Position numbers and translations under genes: made by a program. The notes below the pieces were generated by a model. That model saw only the letters and a list, made by a program, of their open reading frames with translations, was not told the DNA's origin and made no database searches. DNA of 64,000 nt, from NCBI GenBank assembly GCA_016182785.1, contig JACPFU010000043.1:1-64000 (forward strand), given 5' to 3'. The stretch is from Lysobacterales bacterium. GTDB taxonomy: Bacteria > Pseudomonadota > Gammaproteobacteria > Xanthomonadales > Ahniellaceae. Of the stretch, positions 36,359 through 47,705 are shown one piece after another (position 1 is the stretch's first letter; each line of letters starts with the position of its first letter).

Positions 36359-38269
36359 GGTGGACAGGCTGGCGTCGAGGAACTGCAGCAGCTGCCGGTA
36401 CATGTGTTCGCGGTTGGCCTGCTTGTAGAACCCGTGGCCCTCGTGTTCGACGACCAGATCCTCGTGCGGCTTTCCGGCTCGGTCCAGTGCACGGGTGAGC
36501 ACATGAAACTGCTCGATCGGCGTGCGCTGGTCGGCGCTGCCATGGATCAGCAGCAATTTCGCATCAAGACGCTTCACGTGGCTGGTGACCGAGTCTCGGG
36601 CCAGTTTCAGGACGTCGTTGCCGACGGCGAGGTCGAGGTAATTGCGGCTCGATTTCGCCTCCGGAATATCACCCACGATGTGCATCAGGTTCAGGTCGTA
36701 GACGCCGGCGTAGCCGATCGCGCAGCGGTACAGGTCGGGGTTGCGGATCGCGTTCATCAGCGCGGAATACGCACCGAAGCTGCCGCCGAAGATGCAGACC
36801 CGGCTGCCATCCACCAGTTCCTCGGCAATCACGTGACGAACCGCGGCGGCGATGTCGTCCTGGATGCGTCCCGCCCATTCGCCGAAACCGGCGCGCAGGA
36901 AGCGCTCGCCGCGTCCGCCCGAACCGCGGTAGTTGACGCGCAGCACCGCGTGCCCGGCCTGGGCCAGCAATTGCGTTTCGGCGTCGAACCTCCAGCGATC
37001 GTAGGGACCGTGCGGACCACCGTGCGGCATGACCACGAGCGACGGCTTCGCGATGCCTGCGGGCAGGGTCAGCAGCGCCTGCAGATCGAGCCCGTCGTCG
37101 GTGCGCAGGCGCACCGCGCGCGTCGGCGCGAACGACTGGCCGCGCAATGCGGGGTAGGCCGCGGCGACCGGCATCAACCGCTGCGTGCCGCGATCGAACA
37201 CATACCAGACTGGCGGATCGCGGTCCGAGTCGACTTGCAGCAGCACGCGCTGGTCGTCACGGCTGAACTGCAACGGATGCACGAGCTGCCCGGGGAACTT
37301 CGCGAGCAGGGCCTTGAACATCGCCGCGAAGTCCGGATCGGCGTCATCGAGCAGGTCGACCACCGGCACGCCGGCGTCATACAGCACCGCGGCGGGCGGG
37401 CCATTGCGACCGGAGCGGATGACATCGGCGATCTCGGCATCGCTGCGCCCGGCCAGCCGCTGGCGCTGGCCATGTTCCAGATCGACGCGATACAGCGCGC
37501 CTGGTTCGCCGGCGTCGCTGATCAGCGCATACAGCTTGCCGTCGGCATCGAAGAAGCGCGGGACCAGTCCGCGCCCGACCAGTTCACGCGGGAACGGCTG
37601 CCACTTGGCATCGGCAGTCGCGCGATAGCGCGCGATCGGTTCCAGCTTGGCGTCGATTCCGTAGAGGACCCGGGGTTGCTGTTGCCGATCGAGAAACAGC
37701 GTGCCCTGGTTCGAGTCCACGCTGGCGACGAGTTGCTGGCGCGCGGTGCGTGCGTTGACCCGCCACAGTTCCAGCCCGGTGTCGTCGCCGCCACGCCAAG
37801 GCAGGAACTGCGCGAAGAAACTTCCCGGCACTTCGTCGACCACGAAGACCTGACGGGCGTGGCCGAAGCCGCTGTACTCAAGCAGCGCGTGCCGGCCGCC
37901 AAACACCAGACGCTGACGCTTGGAGTCGACGCTGGCGGAGAAGTACTCCGCGGTCAGCATCGGCGTTTCGAGCGCGGCGATCTGCAAGGCCTTCTGGAAC
38001 ACGACGCGCTTGTTGTCGACCCAGGTCACGTTGGCAACGGTGTGCCCGGGCCGGAAGCGCAACACCCGCCGCTGCTCGCGGTCGTCGACCGCGAGCAGGT
38101 GCAGCGATTGCTGGTCCTCAAAGGGCGCGACGACGGCAACGTGGCGTCCGTCCGGCGACATCGCGATGTCGCGCACCTCCGGAAACGCCGCCAGCTGCTC
38201 GAAGGTCCCGGCCCAAGCCGACCCAACGGCCGCCAACAGCGCCGTCGCAAGCCACGTGCAACGCCTCAC
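36347..38269 (-). CDS. Secreted prolyl-oligopeptidase family (S9) peptidase
   Basis: 640 residues: signal peptide about 1-20 (MRRCTWLATALLAAVGSAWA), a beta-propeller region (about 25-370, with SPDGRHVAVV repeats) and a C-terminal alpha/beta hydrolase domain. The catalytic triad is visible as Ser497 (GGSFGAYS), Asp580 (GSADQRTP) and His612 (EGHGFY). Substrate preference is unknown; related xanthomonad enzymes release short peptides in the envelope. The start is GTG at 38269, overlapping the stop of the upstream remnant by 4 bases (GTGA). Confidence 0.9.
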   Translation of the reverse strand: MRRCTWLATALLAAVGSAWAGTFEQLAAFPEVRDIAMSPDGRHVAVVAPFEDQQSLHLLAVDDREQRRVLRFRPGHTVANVTWVDNKRVVFQKALQIAALETPMLTAEYFSASVDSKRQRLVFGGRHALLEYSGFGHARQVFVVDEVPGSFFAQFLPWRGGDDTGLELWRVNARTARQQLVASVDSNQGTLFLDRQQQPRVLYGIDAKLEPIARYRATADAKWQPFPRELVGRGLVPRFFDADGKLYALISDAGEPGALYRVDLEHGQRQRLAGRSDAEIADVIRSGRNGPPAAVLYDAGVPVVDLLDDADPDFAAMFKALLAKFPGQLVHPLQFSRDDQRVLLQVDSDRDPPVWYVFDRGTQRLMPVAAAYPALRGQSFAPTRAVRLRTDDGLDLQALLTLPAGIAKPSLVVMPHGGPHGPYDRWRFDAETQLLAQAGHAVLRVNYRGSGGRGERFLRAGFGEWAGRIQDDIAAAVRHVIAEELVDGSRVCIFGGSFGAYSALMNAIRNPDLYRCAIGYAGVYDLNLMHIVGDIPEAKSSRNYLDLAVGNDVLKLARDSVTSHVKRLDAKLLLIHGSADQRTPIEQFHVLTRALDRAGKPHEDLVVEHEGHGFYKQANREHMYRQLLQFLDASLSTAPP

Positions 38270-38697
38270 TTCGCCTTCGTCCCGATGTGCTGGTCGAGGA
38301 ACGCTTCCATCCTCTGGTACAGCTCGATGCGGTTTTCTTCGTCGTAGAAGCCGTGGGCCTCGCCGGCCTTGATCAGTACTTCCACCGGGGTCATCACCTG
38401 CTTCCGCGCCTTGACCCAGGCGCTGGAGTGCGCTGACGGCGCGATCACGTGCTCGTTCGCGCGGTAGCGAATGCGAGTGGGTTCATCCTTGCCCGAGAGA
38501 TCGACGATGAGCAGGTCGGTTCGGTTTTCGATCGGCGTGGTCAGCGCGAGATGCTTGCCGTCCGGAGACAGCGCAACAGCGCTGAATCCGGGGTTCTGTG
38601 CAAACAGCTTCGCCGGCAGGCGTTCGGCGTGGGCGAGGGGCGCGAGGCAGAGCGTCAGCGCGAGGAGCGCCCCGCGGCGCGAGAGATGGCGGGTCAT
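38266..38697 (-). CDS. Internally deleted S9 peptidase remnant
   Basis: 143 residues that read as two ends of an S9 peptidase joined in frame. Residues 1-24 are a signal peptide; 25-83 match the first propeller blade of the downstream intact S9 protein (VALSPDGKHLALTTPIEN compared with IAMSPDGRHVAVVAPFED). From about residue 100 the sequence is the extreme C-terminus (AHGFYDEENRIELYQRMEAF, with the triad His at 115). The whole Ser and Asp part, about 500 residues, is absent. The frame, signal peptide and AGGAA ribosome-binding site are intact. It could be a decaying gene or a small secreted product; it cannot be an S9 enzyme. Confidence 0.8.
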   Translation of the reverse strand: MTRHLSRRGALLALTLCLAPLAHAERLPAKLFAQNPGFSAVALSPDGKHLALTTPIENRTDLLIVDLSGKDEPTRIRYRANEHVIAPSAHSSAWVKARKQVMTPVEVLIKAGEAHGFYDEENRIELYQRMEAFLDQHIGTKAK

Positions 38698-38759
38698 CGG
38701 GGATTCCTGTCGTGATCGAGAGAGGCGTCGCCCCCGCGACGCTTCACGCATTGTAACGA

Positions 38760-40646
38760 TCAGACTTCGATCGACGCCAGATCGCCCTTGCTCTCGAGCC
38801 AGTCCTTGCGGTCGTTGGCGCGCTTCTTCGACAGCAGCATGTCCATCAGCTTGCGGGTGCCGTCGTCTTCGGCGACGGTGAGCTGGATCAGACGGCGCGT
38901 GTCCGGGTGGATGGTGGATTCGCGCAGCTGCGGCGGGTTCATCTCGCCGAGGCCCTTGAAGCGCGTGACCGAAACGGTGCCGCGGATCTTCTCGCGTTCG
39001 ATGCGCTCCAGCATCTGCCGCTTCTCGTCCTCGTCGAGCGCGTAGAACACCTGCTTGCCGATGTCGATGCGAAACAGCGGCGGCATCGCCACGAACACGT
39101 GGCCGGCACGCACCAGGGTCGGGAAGTGGCGCAGGAACAGGGCCGAGAGCAGGGTCGCGATGTGCAGCCCGTCGGAGTCGGCATCGGCGAGGATGATGAT
39201 CTTGCCGTAGCGCAGGCCGTCGATCTTGTCGTGACCGGGATCGCAGCCGATCGCCACGGCGAGGTCGTGGACCTCGTTCGATGCGAGCACTCCGCTCGAC
39301 TCCACCTCCCAGGTGTTCAGGATCTTGCCGCGCAGCGGCAGGATCGCCTGGAAGTCCTTGTCACGCGCCTGCTTGGCCGAACCGCCGGCGGAGTCGCCTT
39401 CGACGATGAACAGTTCGGTGCGCGACAGGTCCTGGCTGATGCAATCGGCGAGCTTGCCCGGCAGCGCCGGGCCTTGCGTGACCTTCTTGCGCACCACGAT
39501 CTTGTCGGCCTTGAGGCGCGCCTGGGCGCGCTCGATCGCGAGCGTGGCGATGCGCTCGCCGAGGTCGACGTGCTGGTTCAGCCACAATGAGAACGCGTCG
39601 TGCGTCGCGCCCTCGACGAAGGCCGCGGCATTGCGCGAGGACAGCCGTTCCTTGGTCTGCCCGGAAAACTGCGGGTCGGCGGTCTTGTAGCTGAGCACAA
39701 AACTGAGCCGGTCCCAGACGTCTTCGGGCGCGATCTTGACGCCGCGCGGCAGCAGGTTGCGGAAGTCGCAGAACTCGCGCAGCGACTCGGTCAGGCCCGA
39801 GCGCAGGCCGTTGGCGTGGGTGCCGTGCTGCGCGGTCGGGATCAGGTTGACGTAGCTCTCCTGCACCAGTTCGCCGTCCGGCGTCCAGCACACCGCGAAC
39901 TCGACCGCATCGACTTCCTTCTTCAGTGTCGCGACGAAGATCTCCGGAGGCAGCAGTTCCTGGTCCTTGAGCATCGAGCGCAGGTAGTCGCGCAGACCGT
40001 CCTCGTAGCGCCACTCGCTGCGCTCGCCACTCGCCTCGTCGAACAGCTTCATGGTCAGGCCCGGGCAGAGCACGGCCTTGGCGCGCAGCACGTGCTTCAG
40101 GCGCGACAGCGAGATCTTCGGCGAGTCGAAGTACTTCGGGTCCGGCCAGAAGCGCACGCGCGTGCCGGTCTGCTTCTTCGCAACCGAGCCGATCACCTTG
40201 AGGTCGCTGGCGCGGTCGCCGTTGCGGAAGTCCATCTGGTGGACGCAGCCGTCGCGGCGGATGACGACTTCGACCTTGTGCGACAGCGCGTTCACCACCG
40301 ACACGCCGACGCCATGCAGACCGCCGGAAAACTGGTAGTTCTTGTTCGAGAACTTGCCGCCGGCATGCAGCCGCGTGAGGATCAATTCGACACCGGGAAT
40401 GCCTTCCTCGGGGTGGATGTCGACCGGCATGCCGCGGCCGTTGTCGGTGACCTCGACCGAACCGTCCTCGAACACGCTCACCTCGATGCTGTCGGCGTGC
40501 CCGGCCAGCGCCTCGTCGACCGAGTTGTCGACCACCTCCTGCACCAGATGGTTCGGCCGCGTCGTGTCCGTGTACATGCCCGGGCGCCGCTTGACCGGCT
40601 CCAGCCCGGACAGGACTTCGATGTCGGCGGCGTTGTAACGACTCAT
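38760..40646 (-). CDS. parE: DNA topoisomerase IV subunit B
   Basis: ATPase subunit of the type II topoisomerase that unlinks daughter chromosomes. 628 residues (E. coli ParE 630). GHKL ATPase motifs VDNSVDEALAGH (about 40-51), DNGRGMPVDIHPEEGIPG and SGGLHGVGVSVVNAL; TOPRIM domain with EGDSAGGSAKQARD and ADADSDG. The single-piece TOPRIM and length match ParE rather than the longer GyrB. Start ATG 40646. A 7-bp hairpin (38725-38742) lies in the 62-bp gap before the S9 remnant and may end this transcript. parC is not in the window. Confidence 0.96.
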   Translation of the reverse strand: MSRYNAADIEVLSGLEPVKRRPGMYTDTTRPNHLVQEVVDNSVDEALAGHADSIEVSVFEDGSVEVTDNGRGMPVDIHPEEGIPGVELILTRLHAGGKFSNKNYQFSGGLHGVGVSVVNALSHKVEVVIRRDGCVHQMDFRNGDRASDLKVIGSVAKKQTGTRVRFWPDPKYFDSPKISLSRLKHVLRAKAVLCPGLTMKLFDEASGERSEWRYEDGLRDYLRSMLKDQELLPPEIFVATLKKEVDAVEFAVCWTPDGELVQESYVNLIPTAQHGTHANGLRSGLTESLREFCDFRNLLPRGVKIAPEDVWDRLSFVLSYKTADPQFSGQTKERLSSRNAAAFVEGATHDAFSLWLNQHVDLGERIATLAIERAQARLKADKIVVRKKVTQGPALPGKLADCISQDLSRTELFIVEGDSAGGSAKQARDKDFQAILPLRGKILNTWEVESSGVLASNEVHDLAVAIGCDPGHDKIDGLRYGKIIILADADSDGLHIATLLSALFLRHFPTLVRAGHVFVAMPPLFRIDIGKQVFYALDEDEKRQMLERIEREKIRGTVSVTRFKGLGEMNPPQLRESTIHPDTRRLIQLTVAEDDGTRKLMDMLLSKKRANDRKDWLESKGDLASIEV

Positions 40647-40757
40647 CGGGTGGCTCGGCTGGCTTGCGGGGGGCGGGCATGGTGGGCGCGGACCGGTTCG
40701 CGGTCAAGGCGGCGCACGCTGCGGCGCGATTCAGGGGCGGTGAACCGGGGCATCCGG

Positions 40758-43261
<2,504 letters not shown>

Positions 43262-43310
43262 TCCTCCGCTGCGCCTGATGCGTTTCGCATTGGCAGGCAT
43301 CGCGCACAAA

Positions 43311-43340
43311 CAAAACGGCCCGGTTTCCCGGGCCGTTTTG
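43311..43340. terminator. Bidirectional terminator between kdsA and the DUF11 protein gene
   Basis: Perfect 13-bp stem CAAAACGGCCCGG (43311-43323) / CCGGGCCGTTTTG (43328-43340), TTTC loop. The stem itself provides an A run on one side and a T run on the other, so it can work for kdsA (plus) and for the gene ending at 43360 (minus). Confidence 0.9.
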
Positions 43341-43359
43341 CGTGCGGATCAGTGCGCGA

Positions 43360-46300
43360 TCAGGCGATGCGTCGACGCATCGCGAAGCCTCCGAGCAACA
43401 GCGCCAGCAGCGCCAACCCGATCCAGTTGAGTGCGGGTACCGGCGTGGGCGGCACGTTGACGCCGAAGTTGGTCGGGTCGGCGGCCGCGCCGGTGGCCGG
43501 GTCGTCGGTGAGCGCAGTCGATTCGTTGCCGCCGTTCCCGTCGGCATCGAATGCAATCGTGCCCTGGTTGGAGATGATGCCCGAGGCCGAGGCCAGGATG
43601 GTGGCGTTGATCGTGATCGTCACCGATCCGCCGGCGGGAATGGCACCGTTCCAGGTGACGGTGTTGCCGACTACGGTCGCGGTGCCCGAGGTGGCGCTCG
43701 CGGCCACCGAGGTCAGCATCGCGGAGAGCGTGTCGGTGAATTCGTCGCCGGGATTGTCGGCCTGGTTGACGCCGCCCGTGTTCGACAGCACCACCGTGTA
43801 GGTGATGTTGCCGCCGACGAGGAAGGAGCCGCTGACGGTCTTGGTGCCGGTGACTGCGGCCGGGGCGAGGACGGTGGTGGTGTCGGTCGCCGCGTTGTTG
43901 GCACCGTCGGGGTCGGTGACCCCGGCGTTCGCCACCGTGGCGGTGTTGGACAGCAACATGCCGGGTGCACCGCCGGTCACGGTGCAGGTCGCGGTGTAGG
44001 TCGCATTGCCACCGGCCGGAATATTCGCCGTGTCGGCGATGTTGCCGGGTCCACCGGCGCCGCAGGTGCCACCCACGGAAACCATGCAGGTCCAACTGCA
44101 GGTGAGCGCGGCCGGGAAGGTGTCGGTGACCTGGGTGCCGGGTGCATCGCTCGGACCGGCGTTGCTGGCAACGATCGTGTAGGTCAGCACCCCGCCGTTG
44201 AGCACCGTCCCCACGCCGTCGCTCTTGGTGATGATCAGGTCTGCCTGCGGCGTCAGCGTGTCGGTGTCGGTGGCGCTGTTGTTGACCGGATCCGGATCGG
44301 TTATCGCGCTGGAAACGGTTGCCGTATTCACGATTGTTCCGGTGGCCGCCGCGGCGATGGTGCAAGTCGCGGTGTAGGTCACGCTGTCGCCGGCGGCCAG
44401 GTTCACTGCGACGTCGTTGATGTTGCCAGCGCCCCCTGCGGTGCAGGTGCCGGTACCCGCGCCGACGCAGGTCCAGGTGCAGGCGGACAGCGTTGCCGGG
44501 AAGGTGTCGGTCACGGTCGCACCGGTAACCGGGTCTGGACCGGCGTTGCTGGCGACGATGGTGTAGGTGACGGTGGTCCCGGGAACCTCGGTTGCGGCGC
44601 CGTCGGTCTTGGTGATCGACAGATCGGCCGAGAGCGCGCGGCAGGCGGTGACGGTGACGTCGTCGATCGCGAGACCGGCAAGGGCGACCGAGTCGTCCTG
44701 ATCCACGTGGAAGAGCAGTTCCGTGTTCAAGCCGGCGAGGCTGTCGGCGCGGCGGGAGAACACACTCCAGCCCGACGATTCGCCGAGGTTGACCGCCGGA
44801 TTGCCGACGCCCTCGCTGGGTGTCGCGTCCATCCACTCGAACAAGCGCACGGGCGTTGCGCCGCCGACTTGCCGGTAATCGATGTAGGCATGGTCGAACG
44901 ACGCACTCTCGATCTGGTGGCGCTGCGCCCAGGTCACGACCACCGGTGCCGTTAGGCCCGTCAGATTGATGTTCGGCGACAGCAGGTCCTGCGTCACGTT
45001 TGGCGGAACCGCCACAGCGTTGTTGTAGGTGTTGTCGAGGTCGGTCTTCCAGCAGTTGACGCCGCTGTTGCAGGAGTTGAACGCGGCAACCGCAGACCCT
45101 GAGGAAGCGCCACTGGCAGGCGTGGCGGGCAGGCCGAGTTCCCACTCGTCGGCCGTGCCGCTATGGGTGAACCCGGCAGCGCCCGACTCGAAATCGGTGG
45201 TGTAGACCGTGGTGGCTGCGAAGCCGGGGGCGCAGGTCGGAGCGGGGGCGGCCTCGCAGATGCGCAGGCTCCAGCCGGTCAGCGTGCCGCCATTGGCGTC
45301 GGCAATGTCATCGCGCAGGTCAAGCGTCCAGGTGCCGCCGGCGTCCTCGCCATCGAACCAGGACATGCGGTAGGCGAGTTCCGGCTTCAGCCGCAAGCCC
45401 TTCAGGACCGTGTAGGCCGGGGGGATGGCGGCTTCGTCATCGAACCACGCATCCATCTGGGCCTGGCCGCCGGCTACGCTCGCGCCGATGTCGCTGAAGA
45501 TGCCGTTGTCATTGCCGGCCGGCGAGCGCAGGTGCGCGTCGATCTGGTTCATGATCGTGTGGTTGAGCACGATGTTCACGTCGATGTCGGCGATGCGCGG
45601 ATTGCCGGGCACGGTGATCGTGGAGGAGACCAGACCCGCGCCGGGTCCGATGGTTTGCGGCACGTTGGTACTGGTGTAAGTCGTGCAGTTCACGCCCTCG
45701 TCCGCTTCCGCGAGCTTGGTCATGCTGAGTTGATAGGTGTGCGTGCCATCGCCGGTGGCGACGGTGGAATCGACGTAGGCGTAGTAGGTTCCCGCGTCCT
45801 TCACCGTCAGCACCATCGCCTCGGACAGCGGGTTGGCCGCGGAGCCGGTACTGGCGTCGTTGATGACGAGGATCTGGTCGGCGGCGTCGCCGAACAGGGC
45901 TAGGCCAAGGCGGCCGTTCCATTGCACGTTGTCGCGCTCGGGGTCGAGGTCGAGGCTCAGGAAGACGGTGTCACCGGCATTCGCGGTGAAGCTGAAGAAA
46001 TCCACATCGGTCGGTGTGCCGTGCGTGCCGTTGGCCCAGCCGCTCGCGGGCAGGGCGGTCGCGGTCGCGGTGGAATCATTGGCTTCGACTTCGGCAGTCG
46101 GTGCGCCGCTTTGCAGGCGGACGAACAAGTCGTAGGGGCGCAACTGGCCGGTGGCGCTGTTGTGCTTCACGCGCAGGTAGTAGGTACCGCCGGCGGTCAG
46201 GGTGGCGCCGGCGATGGTGGAACTCGAAGCGCCGAAGGTGCCGTCGTTCTCGTCGAACTCGATCTGGGTCGTGCCGTCGGCCTGATACAGGTAGAGCTGC

Positions 46301-46692
46301 GAATCGGTGCTGGCATTCGAACTGGTCGAGGTCGTCACCGCCGCGTAGAGCCTGTCGCCGGCGGTGGCCGTGAACGAGTAGTAGTCCTCGTCGGCGTTCG
46401 GGTAGACGCTGGCCCGCACCACCGCGCTGGTGCCCGTCAACGGAGAGGCAGTCGCCGGCGTGCCATTTGGCTCGACTTCGCTGGCGTAGCCCATGCCGAG
46501 GGGTGCGTCCGGCAGCCGCTGCAACCCTGCCGGCAGGCTCGCTGTCGTCGCGGGCTTGCCTGCGCTGAGTTCCGCTTCGGTCGGGATTGCGGCCGAGTTG
46601 ATTTCGGCGATCTGCAGTTCGGCCCGCACCGGCAGGACGACGCAGGCAAGCAGCAGCCCGAGGCTGCCGATGGAACAATGGCGCGTGTTCAT
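43360..46692 (-). CDS. Large secreted PPC / P-domain / DUF11 protein with C-terminal sorting tail
   Basis: 1110 residues. Signal peptide 1-24; two PPC-type beta domains (about 72-195 and 198-330; EPNGTPATASPL, DEDYYSFTATAGD); a proprotein-convertase P-like domain (about 345-475, DVNIVLNHTIMNQIDAHLRS and GTWTLDLRD); a carbohydrate- or adhesion-type beta domain (480-690); and three DUF11-like repeats (about 690-1065, TYTIVASNAGP). Residues 1082-1110 are a VPALNW motif, a hydrophobic helix and a basic end MRRRIA, like an IPTL/PEP-CTERM-type sorting signal. No peptidase active site is evident, so an adhesin or structural surface role is more likely. Single gene with its own divergent promoter region next to dapB. 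Confidence 0.8.
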   Translation of the reverse strand: MNTRHCSIGSLGLLLACVVLPVRAELQIAEINSAAIPTEAELSAGKPATTASLPAGLQRLPDAPLGMGYASEVEPNGTPATASPLTGTSAVVRASVYPNADEDYYSFTATAGDRLYAAVTTSTSSNASTDSQLYLYQADGTTQIEFDENDGTFGASSSTIAGATLTAGGTYYLRVKHNSATGQLRPYDLFVRLQSGAPTAEVEANDSTATATALPASGWANGTHGTPTDVDFFSFTANAGDTVFLSLDLDPERDNVQWNGRLGLALFGDAADQILVINDASTGSAANPLSEAMVLTVKDAGTYYAYVDSTVATGDGTHTYQLSMTKLAEADEGVNCTTYTSTNVPQTIGPGAGLVSSTITVPGNPRIADIDVNIVLNHTIMNQIDAHLRSPAGNDNGIFSDIGASVAGGQAQMDAWFDDEAAIPPAYTVLKGLRLKPELAYRMSWFDGEDAGGTWTLDLRDDIADANGGTLTGWSLRICEAAPAPTCAPGFAATTVYTTDFESGAAGFTHSGTADEWELGLPATPASGASSGSAVAAFNSCNSGVNCWKTDLDNTYNNAVAVPPNVTQDLLSPNINLTGLTAPVVVTWAQRHQIESASFDHAYIDYRQVGGATPVRLFEWMDATPSEGVGNPAVNLGESSGWSVFSRRADSLAGLNTELLFHVDQDDSVALAGLAIDDVTVTACRALSADLSITKTDGAATEVPGTTVTYTIVASNAGPDPVTGATVTDTFPATLSACTWTCVGAGTGTCTAGGAGNINDVAVNLAAGDSVTYTATCTIAAAATGTIVNTATVSSAITDPDPVNNSATDTDTLTPQADLIITKSDGVGTVLNGGVLTYTIVASNAGPSDAPGTQVTDTFPAALTCSWTCMVSVGGTCGAGGPGNIADTANIPAGGNATYTATCTVTGGAPGMLLSNTATVANAGVTDPDGANNAATDTTTVLAPAAVTGTKTVSGSFLVGGNITYTVVLSNTGGVNQADNPGDEFTDTLSAMLTSVAASATSGTATVVGNTVTWNGAIPAGGSVTITINATILASASGIISNQGTIAFDADGNGGNESTALTDDPATGAAADPTNFGVNVPPTPVPALNWIGLALLALLLGGFAMRRRIA

Positions 46693-46809
46693 ATCGTTGT
46701 CTTCCCCTTCCGCCGCCGTCGGTGTACTGGGGTGACTGCCACCGGAGCAGAGCCGACGCGAGCGCGTGACCCTAGTCCAAACCGGGCGCGGCGTCGAGTG
46801 AGGGGTCGC

Positions 46810-46837
46810 TTGACGCCCTCGGGCCAGCCACTAGCAT
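46810..46837 (+). promoter_or_regulatory. dapB promoter, predicted to start transcription at the ATG
   Basis: TTGACG (46810-46815), 16-base spacer, TAGCAT (46832-46837). Only six bases separate the -10 box from the dapB ATG (46844), so the expected start point coincides with the A of ATG. There is no Shine-Dalgarno in front of dapB, which fits a leaderless mRNA. Confidence 0.6.
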
Positions 46838-46843
46838 CGGCCC

Positions 46844-47662
46844 ATGTCCGCCTCGACCCGCATCATCCTGTTCGGAGCCTCCGGTCGCATGGGCCAGGAG
46901 ATCCTCCGTGTCGCGCCGTCGCAGTCCGGCATCGAGCTGGTTTCGGCGCTGGTCCGGCCTGGCTCGCCGCTCGATGGCGAGCCGGTGTGGCCAAACCGCA
47001 GCGCCTCGCTCGCGTTTGGCAGCACTCTCGAACCCGAGTTGCAGGGCGAGGTGCTGGTCGACTTCTCCAATGCCGCCAGTTTCGATGCAGCGCTGGCGCT
47101 GGCGTTGCAGCGCGAGATGGCGCTGGTCAGCGGCACCACCGGGCTGTCGGAGCAGCAGCGCGCCGAGCTCGATGCCGCGGCGCAGCGCATCCCGGTGTTG
47201 TGGTCGGCGAACTTCAGCATCGGCGTGGCGTTGCTGCGGCGCCTGGTAGCCGAGGCGGCGCGCGTGCTCGGGGACGAGTTCGACGTCGAGATCATCGAAG
47301 CGCACCACAATCGCAAGCGCGACGCCCCCTCCGGCACGGCGCTGACCCTGGGCCGTGCCGTGGCCGAGGCACGCGGGCAGGATCTGGACGACGTGGCGTG
47401 TTATGCCCGCCACGGAGCGGACGAGGCCAGGGCGCGCGGCGAGATCGGATTTGCCAGCGTGCGCGGCGGCGACATCGTTGGCGACCACACGGTGTTGTTC
47501 GCCGGTGATGGCGAGCGCATGGAGTTCGTTCATCGCGCCGGCACGCGCGCGCTGTTCGCGCGTGGTGCGTTGCTTGCGGCGCGCTGGATCGCCGGGCGAT
47601 CCGCGGGCAGATACACGCTCGACCAGGCGGTCGCCGCCCCGGGCTCGGGTCGCGGCTGCTAG
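46844..47662 (+). CDS. dapB: 4-hydroxy-tetrahydrodipicolinate reductase
   Basis: NAD(P)H-dependent enzyme of the lysine/diaminopimelate pathway, also feeding peptidoglycan. 272 residues (E. coli 273). Rossmann loop [12 protein letters not shown] (residues 10-21), [13 protein letters not shown], and the catalytic [15 protein letters not shown] (about 149-163) are present. No ribosome-binding site is visible, and a -10 box lies just before the ATG (see promoter entry). It is followed by carA after 43 bp, the order seen in many gammaproteobacteria. Confidence 0.96.
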   Translation: MSASTRIILFGASGRMGQEILRVAPSQSGIELVSALVRPGSPLDGEPVWPNRSASLAFGSTLEPELQGEVLVDFSNAASFDAALALALQREMALVSGTTGLSEQQRAELDAAAQRIPVLWSANFSIGVALLRRLVAEAARVLGDEFDVEIIEAHHNRKRDAPSGTALTLGRAVAEARGQDLDDVACYARHGADEARARGEIGFASVRGGDIVGDHTVLFAGDGERMEFVHRAGTRALFARGALLAARWIAGRSAGRYTLDQAVAAPGSGRGC

Positions 47663-47665
47663 AAT
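47660..47665 (+). promoter_or_regulatory. Likely -10 box (TAGAAT) of carA
   Basis: TAGAAT overlapping the dapB stop codon, 40 bases before the carA ATG, followed by a C-rich start region. No clear -35 box. Its position suggests carA can be transcribed apart from dapB. Confidence 0.4.
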
Positions 47666-47705
47666 CCCGGCCCGCTCGCGGCCCCTGCCGCTCCCGGAGC
47701 GTCCC

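Noticed and set aside
43713..45000. Repeated sequence considered as CRISPR-like or tandem DNA repeat
   Set aside because: The similarity comes from DUF11-type protein repeats about 330 bases long and diverged; there are no short direct repeats with unique spacers.
43349..45145. Second minus-strand frame inside the DUF11 protein gene
   Set aside because: Arg/Gly-rich shadow of the beta-repeat region; the other frame has a signal peptide and recognised domains.
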